From Paracoccaceae bacterium (GTDB lineage: Bacteria; Pseudomonadota; Alphaproteobacteria; Rhodobacterales; Rhodobacteraceae): a stretch of DNA of 64,000 nt. This document shows positions 25,053-33,207 of the stretch, piece by piece. Made by a program: the position numbers and the translations under genes. Location: positions 1 through 64,000 of the forward strand of contig CACDPP010000003.1 in the NCBI GenBank assembly GCA_902554705.1, given 5' to 3'. Numbering within the stretch: the stretch's first letter is position 1; each line of letters opens with the position of its first letter. The notes beneath the pieces are model-generated. The model was not told where the DNA came from, ran no database searches, and saw only the letters and a list, made by a program, of their open reading frames with translations.

Positions 25053-25931
25053 TTGTCAAATGAAGTTGTTTTAACAGGTGCTAAAGCAATTAATTTATTG
25101 AAGCATCCGAATTTTCCTGAAGAAAATATTTTTGGGGCGGAATTTTTTGATGGAAATGAAGAGGGTGAAACGGATCTCGTTATTTCCTTTACTGATGAGT
25201 ATATTGTGACCAAAAACGGGCGTTATTCAATAAATCAGTTAAAATCAGACGATCGCGAAATAATTTTTAAAAATACAAACGCTGAATTCCATTCTTTATT
25301 AGATGCTTCTATACCTAAAAGTGTAAAGATTGAGGCTGATCTTAATCAAAAACTTATTGAAATTGGATGTCCACTGAACTCAAAAAACTTATCTTTAGAT
25401 AATGCAAAACTACTGTGTAATTTTTTAATTGGCGATCGGTTGCCATCACCGCATCAGAGATCCAAAATTTATAAGTTAGCTATGACGAGTGAAAAACATC
25501 TAAGCTGGTGGTTAAAGTTCTTCGCTAAATGGCTTAGAGAGGTAGAGGAAAGAAAAGAACTTGAGGCGCGAGGAAGGATCCATTTAGCCGTATTGTCTCG
25601 GCATAGTGGCAATTTTAAGCAGGCCATAGAGGTTTCAAATGTTGTGGAATTTCAAAGACAGTTTTTTCCTTGCTCGGACGAACTTTTATCAGCTCTCTGT
25701 ACAACGCGAGCGGCAACTTTTGTTGATATTTTTGAGCTTCACTTTGATCCTGAGCTTCTGAAATCAGCGAGATTGACGGCTAACAAAGCCTATGCTCTCA
25801 CGCAAAGTAAAAACACCAGCGAAGTTTACAGACGAATTTCTAAATTCGAAAATGAATTGAGTGCAATAAACTATAAAAGACAGCTCAATGAAGCATATAA
25901 ACAGTGGAGGTCTTGGACCCACAGTCAGTAA
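25053..25931 (+). CDS. Unknown soluble protein
   Basis: 292 residues from a TTG with AGGAT eight bases ahead. The first 60 residues form a beta-rich, acidic region; the rest is helical (NAKLLCNFLIGD, HLSWWLKFFAKWLREVEERKELEARGRIHLAVLSRHSGNFKQAIE) and reads like a degenerate TPR array. No family recognised and no signal peptide. It stands alone between the small minus-strand genes and the HD hydrolase. Confidence 0.7.
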   Translation: MSNEVVLTGAKAINLLKHPNFPEENIFGAEFFDGNEEGETDLVISFTDEYIVTKNGRYSINQLKSDDREIIFKNTNAEFHSLLDASIPKSVKIEADLNQKLIEIGCPLNSKNLSLDNAKLLCNFLIGDRLPSPHQRSKIYKLAMTSEKHLSWWLKFFAKWLREVEERKELEARGRIHLAVLSRHSGNFKQAIEVSNVVEFQRQFFPCSDELLSALCTTRAATFVDIFELHFDPELLKSARLTANKAYALTQSKNTSEVYRRISKFENELSAINYKRQLNEAYKQWRSWTHSQ

Positions 25932-25955
25932 ATTAAATTGGCATTAAGTTATTTG

Positions 25956-26501
25956 TTAGTCACAGAAATCCTCGTTCACGAACCGTTTTTTTGAGCGCAT
26001 AATTGCCATTTCTATAAAGTTCTGATCCCTAGCTAATGAAGATCCTAAATATGAACTTTTTGGGGTTGTCCCAACTCTACCAAGATCCAATCTGTCTGCG
26101 TCCCAACAAGTTTGAATAGTAATATCGCGATCTAGTCTTCCAACAGAGTGATATCGACAAGCTTGCATAAGTTTATGCAAACGATGTTCTTCCAATTTGA
26201 TCCATGATCCAGCGATTGATCTAATAAACTCTGCTGCACGAGGACCATGGTGCAGGTCCATATTTTCGTTTTCACGCATCACGTCGTGAACAAGTGCAAA
26301 ATTTTCGACGACCTCTAAATCTGCACCATTTTGTTCAGCTAATAGTCTTCCATTCAATAGAACGCGCAGCCAGTGCTCTAAGCCATGATGACCATTGTGG
26401 CTCAATCTATATGTCTTAGCCAAAAAATCTAAGTATGTTTGATTTACAACCGCTGATGGTTTTGGAAACTCTAGTTTTTTATTAAAAGCTTGAAATAACA
26501 T
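25956..26501 (-). CDS. HD-domain hydrolase
   Basis: 181 residues from the ATG at 26501, which has a GGGGG run as a ribosome binding site. HD signature: HGLEHWLRV, FALVHDVMRENE, a His in DLHHGPRAAEF, and DADRLDLGRVG. These are the metal ligands of HD phosphohydrolases of the small, YfbR-like or uncharacterised type. It would cleave phosphate esters, possibly nucleotides. Substrate unknown. The gene stands alone. Confidence 0.8.
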   Translation of the reverse strand: MLFQAFNKKLEFPKPSAVVNQTYLDFLAKTYRLSHNGHHGLEHWLRVLLNGRLLAEQNGADLEVVENFALVHDVMRENENMDLHHGPRAAEFIRSIAGSWIKLEEHRLHKLMQACRYHSVGRLDRDITIQTCWDADRLDLGRVGTTPKSSYLGSSLARDQNFIEMAIMRSKKRFVNEDFCD

Positions 26502-26813
26502 TATTTGCCCCCAAACATTTGTAGGCATTTAAGCGGTGAATTTGACGGTATTAGATATATTTCTAAAACGGTTGAATACCGCTTTATTAACTGTTTCATG
26601 TTTTTGTCCTGCTCAATTTTGCCAGTCTATCGCTGGTTAAGAAAACAACTCTAGGGCAAAGATCGATTCTCCCAAAATAGATAAAAAAAGGGATGTGTAA
26701 GAATCTGCCGATTGGATTTAATAAAAACCAATAATGTGCCGCTAATAAACCTGGGTTGGGGGATTTGTTAATAGTCCGACTTAAAGAATAATATTGAAAG
26801 CTTTACAAAATGA

Positions 26814-26834
26814 GTACTAAGTAGTACACAGTAC
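26814..26834. promoter_or_regulatory. GTAC triple-repeat operator ahead of the XRE gene
   Basis: Three GTAC cores start at 26814, 26824 and 26831, forming nested palindromes directly before the ATG at 26837. A possible promoter, TTGTTA at 26765 and TAATAT at 26789, lies upstream. The placement fits self-repression by the XRE protein. The rest of 26502-26813 shows nothing else that I can name. Confidence 0.45.
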
Positions 26835-26836
26835 CT

Positions 26837-27190
26837 ATGAAGGGATTCGGAACAGAAATTAGAAATTTGCGGGAACGACTATCTAAAGATAGTAAGGAGT
26901 TCAGCGTACGAAGAGTTGCCGCTAAAATTGGCGTAGAGCCTGCTTATCTCAGCAAAGTGGAGAGGGAAGTGGTCCCACCTCCATCAGAGGTAAAGATAAT
27001 CGCGCTAGCTAAAGTTCTTGGAGCAGACGAGGATGTTCTATTGGCTTTAGCGGGAAAAGTTTCTTCCGATCTTCTATGCATAATTAAAGACCGCCCAATA
27101 CTTTTTGCAGAACTCATTCGTAAATTAAAAGAAGAGCCTGACCATGCAGTGCTGAGAATTGTAAGGGAAGTAAAGGACGGAGATTGGTGA
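26837..27190 (+). CDS. XRE-family regulator
   Basis: 117 residues. A helix-turn-helix of the Cro/CI type spans about residues 6-60 (IRNLRERLS, FSVRRVAAKIGVEPAYLSKVERE, PSEVKIIALAKVLG). The C-terminal half is helical with a proline kink. No ribosome binding site precedes the ATG, so translation may be leaderless or depend on a short transcript. It is seven bases from the next gene and forms a pair with it. It probably represses its own operon through the GTAC repeats. Confidence 0.85.
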   Translation: MKGFGTEIRNLRERLSKDSKEFSVRRVAAKIGVEPAYLSKVEREVVPPPSEVKIIALAKVLGADEDVLLALAGKVSSDLLCIIKDRPILFAELIRKLKEEPDHAVLRIVREVKDGDW

Positions 27191-27196
27191 GGAAAA

Positions 27197-28234
27197 ATGA
27201 TTTACTTAGATAAAGATAGCTTGGAAATTCGTTTCCCTGAAGTACATGAAAATGCGGGTATTAGAATAGACTTTCAAAGGACGCTTAGGCTTCCGGATAA
27301 TGGAGAAAGTCACCACCTACCTCCAGGTTTAGGTCGCTTCCCTATAAGGCATATCGAAGATTTTGACCTAGGAGATAATAATCACCTTAAGAAAAGAGGC
27401 GGCGTCGTAATGCCAATGTTTCAGGCAGATGCTTTGTGGTTAAATTTTGGTTCAATCAATGTAACTGGTGAAGCTGATTATCCGATAGCTTTAAAAATTG
27501 GCACTGGGAAGATTTGTGCTGTTTCTGGCGATGATTGGGTGACAAATTTAAATCAAAACCCTCAAGACTATGTTGTAGTTCCCGATCAACCATGGATTGA
27601 CGGGTACAATGTAGGGCAAGATATAGTTAAGCAGTTTGTGGCGGCGCCACTTGGGCATGGCTTTACCGTTGAGGAGCAATTAAAATCTGAAGCAGATACT
27701 GGTGGAATTCAAATTCAAGCATTTCCAATGAAAAGAGAATTCTATAATCTCTTAAACAAATCTTTGGAGGAAGAAACTCGCTTTGACAATATTAACTATA
27801 GTATGCCGTCTCCATCAATGTGTATGGAAGCTTCTGCTGATTTTAGTATGGGTTTGGCTGCTGGTGGATCAATGCAACAAGAAATTTTTGAAGATCCTCA
27901 TAGTTTTGAAGCCTGGGATTTAAGAGAAACTTCCCGCTGCTTCGTGACAATTGCAAACGCCGAGCAGTGGGTTGATCTTACAGGTGAGGAGCCACCGTTA
28001 AGCCCAATAACTGCAAGTGATTATACAAAAGCTGGTCTTCCTTGGTTTGACTTTTATGGTGGTGATAAAAGTTCTATTAAGGGCGCTAAGAAACTTGGAA
28101 AGATCAAATCTGTGAACCAAATCAACTCTCCAAAGCGAGGTGGTTTCTTAGGCCTATGGAAAAAAGATTTGCCAGTAAAAAACCCTAAAGTCGTTTCTCT
28201 GGGCAAAAGAAAAGTGCATTCTGGGAGTTGGTAA
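27197..28234 (+). CDS. Conserved protein of unknown function paired with the XRE regulator
   Basis: 345 residues starting MIYLDKDSLEIRFPEVHENA. I recall similar proteins in diverse bacteria that share the stretches VVMPMFQADALWLNF, QDYVVVPDQPWIDG and RQFVAAPLGHGFTVEEQL, but no function is known to me. No signal peptide or membrane helix. The RBS (GAGGA) overlaps the previous stop. Being fused in transcription with an XRE protein, it might be an effector in a stress or regulated module. The function is open. Confidence 0.75.
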   Translation: MIYLDKDSLEIRFPEVHENAGIRIDFQRTLRLPDNGESHHLPPGLGRFPIRHIEDFDLGDNNHLKKRGGVVMPMFQADALWLNFGSINVTGEADYPIALKIGTGKICAVSGDDWVTNLNQNPQDYVVVPDQPWIDGYNVGQDIVKQFVAAPLGHGFTVEEQLKSEADTGGIQIQAFPMKREFYNLLNKSLEEETRFDNINYSMPSPSMCMEASADFSMGLAAGGSMQQEIFEDPHSFEAWDLRETSRCFVTIANAEQWVDLTGEEPPLSPITASDYTKAGLPWFDFYGGDKSSIKGAKKLGKIKSVNQINSPKRGGFLGLWKKDLPVKNPKVVSLGKRKVHSGSW

Positions 28235-28389
28235 GGCGTAACAAGTTAATAGTTGCCGGTGACAAAAATTCTCAAATTTTAGAAAAATGTGATGTGCAGA
28301 GATCCGCTCATAGCATTTTGTAGGAATCGCTAAGCGTGTTATTGAGTTTGGTAACCGGCGAAGATCGGTGAAAAATTTGAGGTAGACCA

Positions 28390-29223
28390 GTGAGATTAGT
28401 TTTTTCAGGCATTAGTGCCATTTTGATTTTATTTTTATGCAACTTGGCATTAGGATCTAACTCTTCAGCACCTAAGTATTCGGCTGTTGTGGTTGACGCC
28501 AATACGCAAGCCATTCTTTTTTCCGAAAATGAAGGAAAGCGCCTTCATCCTGCTGGATTAACAAAATTAATGACACTTTATGTGGCTTTCCAGGCATTAG
28601 AGGATGGTGAAATAGGATTGGATGATAAGGTTATTATTTCCAATCATGCAGCCGCAGAGGCCCCGGTCAAACTTGGCTTAAGAGGGGGGCAAAAAGCCAG
28701 GCTAAGATACTTAATTCGAGCCGCCGGTGTGGAAGGCAGTAATGATGCTGCAACGGCAATAGCTGAGCATATAGAGGGTTCTGAAGCAGCATTTGCAAGA
28801 AGAATGAATAGGACAGCAGAGGCACTTGGAATGACCCGTTCAACGTTTAGAAATGCACATGGATTGACTGAAGCTGGGCAGTTATCAACGGCGCGGGATA
28901 TAGCGGTTCTTTTATTGGCATTGAACGAAGAGTTTCCAGACTATTTCAATTTGTTTGGTCGTATATCAACGAGTGCAGGGGTAAAAACAGTCCGGCACTC
29001 TGGCCGGAGGCTTCTTTCAAGTGATGATCGCATTTTGGGTGCAAAAACAGGTTACACAAGAGCTTCTGGGTTCAGTGGGGTCACCCTGAGCCAAACTGGA
29101 TCTAAAAAAATTATAACTGTTGTCTTCGGTGGACGAAGTACAACCACTAGGAATGCGCAAATGCGAAAGCTTAGAGATCTTGGTTTTAAAAAGACTTCTT
29201 TAGAGTTCTTAAGATATCGGTAA
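28390..29223 (+). CDS. S11 peptidase (D-Ala-D-Ala carboxypeptidase) homologue lacking catalytic Ser
   Basis: 277 residues from a GTG with GAGG ahead, with a signal peptide (about residues 1-22). The fold and most signatures fit DacA-type enzymes, which trim the terminal D-Ala of peptidoglycan stems: SND at about 117-119 and KTG near 219. The first signature, normally SxxK, reads HPAGLTKLMT, with Gly56 at the nucleophile and Lys59 kept. The codon is GGA and unambiguous. The protein may be catalytically dead, act as a binding or scaffold protein, or belong to a known Gly-variant clade. There is no C-terminal amphipathic anchor. Confidence 0.85.
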   Translation: MRLVFSGISAILILFLCNLALGSNSSAPKYSAVVVDANTQAILFSENEGKRLHPAGLTKLMTLYVAFQALEDGEIGLDDKVIISNHAAAEAPVKLGLRGGQKARLRYLIRAAGVEGSNDAATAIAEHIEGSEAAFARRMNRTAEALGMTRSTFRNAHGLTEAGQLSTARDIAVLLLALNEEFPDYFNLFGRISTSAGVKTVRHSGRRLLSSDDRILGAKTGYTRASGFSGVTLSQTGSKKIITVVFGGRSTTTRNAQMRKLRDLGFKKTSLEFLRYR

Positions 29224-29318
29224 GGCGGACTTCGTCCCCGCCATATCTTTCCAATTATATATTTAAAAACAATACTTTATATATAAAATAAGTAAATGGC
29301 CCCACAAATGGCCCCACA
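29224..29318. repeat. Possible attachment-site scar with 12-bp tandem repeat
   Basis: AATGGCCCCACA occurs twice in tandem at 29295-29318. Just upstream, at 29225-29243, is a GC-rich block (GGCGGACTTCGTCCCCGCC), closely like the block at 30210-30228 (GTCGGACTTTGTCTCCGCC). Such blocks resemble the 3' ends of tRNA or tmRNA genes used as phage attachment sites, and repeated TGGCCCCAC tracts lie beside integrases in many proteobacteria. No integrase is present here. Interpretation is inference. Confidence 0.35.
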
Positions 29319-29472
29319 ATGAGAGGAAAAAGTTTCCTCATTTTGCCTTAAATAAGGGGGTCCTAATTCAGCTATAACTGGGTCTTTCAATGTGCTGCCA
29401 CCTAAAATGATCTGAAAAGGTTTTGTGGCCGTAAACAATACAGACGACGCGCTAACTGGAAGTGACTTACCC

Positions 29473-30054
29473 TTGAAGTATCTTATTACCCTTGTAGCTT
29501 TGATTTGGAGTACAGCCGCTATGTCACTTGAGGAACCAGAATACACAATTCTTAAACAGACAGCAGAATATGAAATTCGCAAGTACGGTGATCAATTAGC
29601 TGTTGAAGCGTTTGAAACGGGCGGAGAAGACAGAGCGTTCTCTCTATTGTTTAGTTACATCTCAGGTGCAAACGTACTTAACAGCAAGGTCGATATGACG
29701 ACCCCAGTTACACAATCTATAAAGGTAGACATGACGGCTCCCGTCACCCAAGAAGATATAAATGGCACGCGTATTATGCGGTTTTTTCTACCGAGCAAGT
29801 TTTCGATGGAAAATGCGCCGATACCAACTTCGGATGCTGTAAAACTCGTAATTGTGCATGGTAAAACATATGCTGTCATGCGCTATTCAGGCCGCTCAAG
29901 CGACCAAAACTTTTCTAGCAAAGCCCGTAAATTAATTGATGCATTGGAGCGTGATGGAGTTGAGGTAAGCAGTGCACCAATCAAGGCAACTTTCAATGGT
30001 CCTTTGACGCCATTCTTCCTTCGACGGAACGAGGTAATGATACCAATAAACTAG
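29473..30054 (+). CDS. SOUL heme-binding family protein
   Basis: 193 residues from a TTG at 29473, which starts a standard signal peptide (LKYLITLVALIWSTAAMS). A longer GTG start at 29425 is possible. The SOUL core is clear: EPEYTILKQTAEYEIRKYG, VDMTTPVTQ, a duplicate VDMTAPVTQ, and FFLPSKFSMENAPIPTSD. The family is linked to heme or tetrapyrrole binding. It lies between two similar GC-rich blocks that may be attachment scars, so it may have arrived with an element. Confidence 0.85.
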   Translation: MKYLITLVALIWSTAAMSLEEPEYTILKQTAEYEIRKYGDQLAVEAFETGGEDRAFSLLFSYISGANVLNSKVDMTTPVTQSIKVDMTAPVTQEDINGTRIMRFFLPSKFSMENAPIPTSDAVKLVIVHGKTYAVMRYSGRSSDQNFSSKARKLIDALERDGVEVSSAPIKATFNGPLTPFFLRRNEVMIPIN

Positions 30055-30393
30055 AAATATTTTCCAGAGTTAGCGCAGTTTCATCTGGCCCCCCAATAAG
30101 TCTTGGATTTAACTATATCTTAATGGAAGTAGTTAGACTAATAAAGTAAATAACATATTAATTATAAACAAAATAATAAATACTATTGGACTTTAATAGA
30201 TTGTTGGGTGTCGGACTTTGTCTCCGCCACTATTTACAAATATGCTTTCATATCTATAGATTAGCGCGGTATATAATATTTATTGTACTCGGTTTAGGGA
30301 GTCTATCAGCCTAATTAGCCGCCTAATATTGCCAATATTTATGAGTCTCTTAGCTTTACGTGCCCAGACCCAACTTCTTTGCGATATACATCT
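30055..30393. other. Gene-poor stretch
   Basis: An AT-rich gap with no convincing frame. The only notable object is the block at 30210-30228 that resembles the one at 29225-29243. I see no tRNA cloverleaf. Confidence 0.5.
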
Positions 30394-30702
30394 TTAGCTC
30401 CAGTTGAAAGTAAAGCCTGTAACAGCTTCAGTTCTACTACCATGTTCGTCCTTTTGTAACAGATGGTCTACGCTTTCTAACCAAGCCAGACCTTCATCTT
30501 GCTCCTCTACTAAAACATCCATGTTGGGGCATATCATGATTTGAATGAAGCTACCGTCATCTAACTTAGTAAACTTAACAGTAGCCTTATCAGCAAAACC
30601 GCTCTCTTTGTTTATCTGATAAAGTTTCTGTAGCTCTTCTTCGAACTGATCGGCACAATCTTCAAGCGGTTTATACTTTATAATGGATAGTGTCTCTTCC
30701 AT
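30394..30702 (-). CDS. Small hypothetical protein
   Basis: 102 residues (MEETLSIIKYKPLEDCADQFEEELQK...) with an acidic, helical and beta mix, resembling a small ferredoxin-like or ABM-type fold by pattern only: a KYKPLE start, then a beta strand FIQIMICP and a helix WLESVDHLL. The RBS GAGGTGAAG lies within the end of the upstream zinc-ribbon gene. No family is named. Confidence 0.65.
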   Translation of the reverse strand: MEETLSIIKYKPLEDCADQFEEELQKLYQINKESGFADKATVKFTKLDDGSFIQIMICPNMDVLVEEQDEGLAWLESVDHLLQKDEHGSRTEAVTGFTFNWS

Positions 30703-30704
30703 AT

Positions 30705-30839
30705 CTACTTCACCTCATCACTTTTCAGCCAGTGCTTAACTACCTCCGTAGCCAAACAATTCTCACATAGGTTATTACTTATGTCTTTAGCTTCAAAGGA
30801 TTTCTTGCAAGAGGAGCAGGATCTAAGACTTTTTTCCAT
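30705..30839 (-). CDS. 44-residue zinc-ribbon protein
   Basis: Reads MEKSLRSCSSCKKSFEAKDI... with CSSC and CENC, four cysteines spaced as in a zinc ribbon. AGGGGAC sits seven bases ahead of the ATG, and the stop is three bases from the next start. It and the next gene form a small operon. Function unknown. Confidence 0.65.
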   Translation of the reverse strand: MEKSLRSCSSCKKSFEAKDISNNLCENCLATEVVKHWLKSDEVK

Positions 30840-31023
30840 TTAAGTCCCCTACTTTGCTTTTTCTAAAGAAACTTTACTTAAACTTTTCTAGATTTCCAAA
30901 CAGTTTTGTTCTTTATATTTTATAGTGTTGAAGGATGTATCATTCGCATGAAATACGTTTCTATTTATGAAACTTTACATTGAAGTGATTTTTAGAAAGG
31001 ATAATCTAATGGAGGGCTAAATT

Positions 31024-31455
31024 ATGATCGCACGAATAATTATGAGTGAGCATCCCGATGAAAAAGATTTGAAACTTTTTACCTCAGATCACAAAGATGC
31101 CGTTAAAGATGGATTTCTTGCAAATACCCAATTTAGCATTTCTGTTCAAACTAGTCCTACTTCATTACTGGTTATTTCAGGATATAAAAATCAAGAGTCG
31201 GCAGACTCGAACCTTTTGGCACGTCAAGAATGGTTTGATGAAAGGAAGGGTAAATATATAGATACATTTTATTATGAAGGTGAAATTAAAACAATGATGA
31301 AAGGTGGTGGAAAGCACCTGCTCGATGGAAAGGTTGATTTGAGCTCAAACTTACGAGGTTCCCGAACAGATTTGATAACAGAAGAAGTGCGAGACTTACG
31401 GAAAGAAGTAAGTGACCTGAAAGAAATGATCAAATTACTGATACACAACAAATGA
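31024..31455 (+). CDS. Hypothetical protein with coiled-coil tail
   Basis: 143 residues. The first 85 form a beta/alpha unit (MIARIIMSEHPDEKDLKLF, FSISVQTSPTSLLVISGYK) that looks like an ABM/ferredoxin-like fold. The last 35 (EEVRDLRKEVSDLKEMIKLLIHN) are a coiled coil, likely for oligomerisation. GGAGG lies nine bases ahead. No family recognised. It is divergent from the two-gene zinc-ribbon unit and shares its general style. Confidence 0.7.
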   Translation: MIARIIMSEHPDEKDLKLFTSDHKDAVKDGFLANTQFSISVQTSPTSLLVISGYKNQESADSNLLARQEWFDERKGKYIDTFYYEGEIKTMMKGGGKHLLDGKVDLSSNLRGSRTDLITEEVRDLRKEVSDLKEMIKLLIHNK

Positions 31456-31464
31456 GGTGAAGAA

Positions 31465-31563
31465 GTGAACCCTCAAAAACGAACAGTATATTTAATGCTA
31501 TTTATAATTATTTTATTTCATGCTGTGGTGATACCTGTGTGGATGTGGAGCATAGGCCTGTGA
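31465..31563 (+). CDS. 32-residue single-helix membrane protein
   Basis: From a GTG just after GAGGTGAA it reads NPQKRTVYLMLFIIILFHAV..., a basic start and one membrane helix ending in WMWSIGL. It follows the previous stop by nine bases. Too short for most gene callers; call is moderate. Confidence 0.45.
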   Translation: MNPQKRTVYLMLFIIILFHAVVIPVWMWSIGL

Positions 31564-31674
31564 GCGATACTAAACTTAGAAGCATTTCCAAAACTATTTC
31601 GTGGAGATAAACTGGAAAATTTTATTTACGTTTCTAGTGAGCCGGCTGATACTTGTTGATCGTTATAAAGCTGA

Positions 31675-32769
31675 TTAATTCTCGATGCTTGCCAATACCA
31701 TTCTTACAAAATCAGGCATTTTGTCTTTTTCAATCCACCTGGCAACAACTACAAGCTCATTTTCAGGATCAATATAGATAATTTGAGTTCCAACTCCCAT
31801 TGCATAAAACGCAGAAGTAGGTGCACCTGGAAACATCCCGTTTTCAGAGTCATTCAACCACCATAGATACCCATAAACGGGAGAAAGAGGACAGGGAGTA
31901 AGGCATGCATCTACCCATTTTTCAGGAATTATTTCACGACCATTCCACCAGCCTTTATTAAGCATTAATTGGCCTACTCGGGCGTGATCTAAGCTACTTA
32001 TCCAAAGGCCGCCGCCCCAGTGAGCTCCACCAGATACCGATTGCATTTTTTTTCCATTGATTTCTAACCAAGAGTTGTCGTAACCATGCCACTCCCATGT
32101 TTCTGATGCCCCAATTGGATCCATAATTCTATCTTTTAAGACTTCCGGAAGAGCGCGGCCAAATGCATGCATTAAGGCCAGCGATAAACGATTTACGCGT
32201 ACATCATTATACTCCCAGTATGCACCGGGCGGCTGCAATTTACGTTTACTTCCCCGTTGATCAGAGTGGACAGAATTACCGATTACATCGCGATAGTGAT
32301 CAATCCAGTCGGGCTTTTCCCAAAGAGTTCCCTCCCATTCACTTGTGAGCTGTAACATGTGAGCCCAGGTGATATTTCTATTTTGTTCAGTGTCAAAGCC
32401 GCCATCTTTTACGATATTTCTTATTGGGGCATGAATATCGGGAATGATACCATCATGAACTGCAATTCCCATACATAAAGAAAGATAGCTTTTGCTGATG
32501 CTAAAAGTCATATCAACAAACTCAATATCGCCCCAAGTTTTAATCATTTGGCCTTTTCGAAGGATGACCCCAGAGCCCGCCTTTCTTCTTTTTACGGGTC
32601 CTATAGTTTTGCCGATAGGCCAAGGTTCTTCAAAGTGTCCCTGTTCCAGTGCGGCTCCTATATCGCGATTCATTTTGGACTCGTTTTTATTTGCAAACTC
32701 TATAGCTTTAGATAGTAATTTTTCTTGAACTCCCACTTTTTGTGGCTCGGTCAATTTGAAACTTAGCAT
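31675..32769 (-). CDS. Beta-lactamase-fold serine hydrolase
   Basis: 364 residues, no signal peptide. SxxK is SISK within FSISKSYLSLCMG; the YxN triad member is YND in WEYNDVRVN; and the end has a GVGTQIIYIDP strand in the KTG place. It belongs to the class C/esterase group, likely an esterase or amidohydrolase rather than a true drug-inactivating enzyme. Substrate unknown. It is followed (35 bases beyond in gene order) by the cupin upstream and forms no clear operon. Confidence 0.85.
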   Translation of the reverse strand: MLSFKLTEPQKVGVQEKLLSKAIEFANKNESKMNRDIGAALEQGHFEEPWPIGKTIGPVKRRKAGSGVILRKGQMIKTWGDIEFVDMTFSISKSYLSLCMGIAVHDGIIPDIHAPIRNIVKDGGFDTEQNRNITWAHMLQLTSEWEGTLWEKPDWIDHYRDVIGNSVHSDQRGSKRKLQPPGAYWEYNDVRVNRLSLALMHAFGRALPEVLKDRIMDPIGASETWEWHGYDNSWLEINGKKMQSVSGGAHWGGGLWISSLDHARVGQLMLNKGWWNGREIIPEKWVDACLTPCPLSPVYGYLWWLNDSENGMFPGAPTSAFYAMGVGTQIIYIDPENELVVVARWIEKDKMPDFVRMVLASIEN

Positions 32770-32814
32770 CTCAAAACTCCCTAAGGGTTGATCTCTATCT
32801 TTATATTTTAATAA

Positions 32815-33180
32815 TCAAAGATTAGGCGACGTATCTATCACAAACAATTTGCGCATATGCTCATGTATAATCCATTCACCTTTCCAGCCCTGAGGCAAAA
32901 CTAAAAGGTCACCAGCTTCTATTTCTCTTGGCTTATCGCCATCTACCTTGGTTACCGTGGCTTTTCCTTTGATTATATGGCAATATTCACCCGCGGCTGT
33001 TCGATCCGCTGTGAAATGCCCCGGTTGGCATTCCCAAACCCCTATTTTACAATGCCCATCAGCAGAGGTCCAAAGTATCGAAGATGCTTCTTGTTGACCA
33101 AGAGTTAGAGATGTAGGTTTGTTCCTAAAATCATCTAATGCTAAAGCTGCCAGTTTTTTGAAAACTTTATGATTCGTCAT
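32815..33180 (-). CDS. Cupin-domain protein (DUF861 type)
   Basis: 121 residues with a single cupin barrel. GVWECQPGHFTADRT, EYCHIIKGKATVT and AGDLLVLPQGWKGEWII are the conserved strands of the cupin_3/DUF861 group, often (S)-ureidoglycine aminohydrolase-like or small-molecule binding. Between the acyltransferase gene and the serine hydrolase gene on the same strand, it may share a transcript with them. Ligand unknown. Confidence 0.8.
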   Translation of the reverse strand: MTNHKVFKKLAALALDDFRNKPTSLTLGQQEASSILWTSADGHCKIGVWECQPGHFTADRTAAGEYCHIIKGKATVTKVDGDKPREIEAGDLLVLPQGWKGEWIIHEHMRKLFVIDTSPNL

Positions 33181-33207
33181 TTAACTGTTCCCTCACAAAA
33201 CTATCTT

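Noticed and set aside
29225-29243. tRNA gene or tRNA 3' end
   Set aside because: Only a short GC-rich hairpin is present; no cloverleaf or D/T arms can be formed around it.
29277-29582. 101-residue minus-strand frame opposite the SOUL gene
   Set aside because: It is the reverse shadow of the SOUL start region plus the tandem repeat, with no ribosome binding site.
31675-32769. Antibiotic-resistance beta-lactamase
   Set aside because: It has the fold and SISK box but no signal peptide and only general likeness to class C; an esterase-like hydrolase is the safer call.
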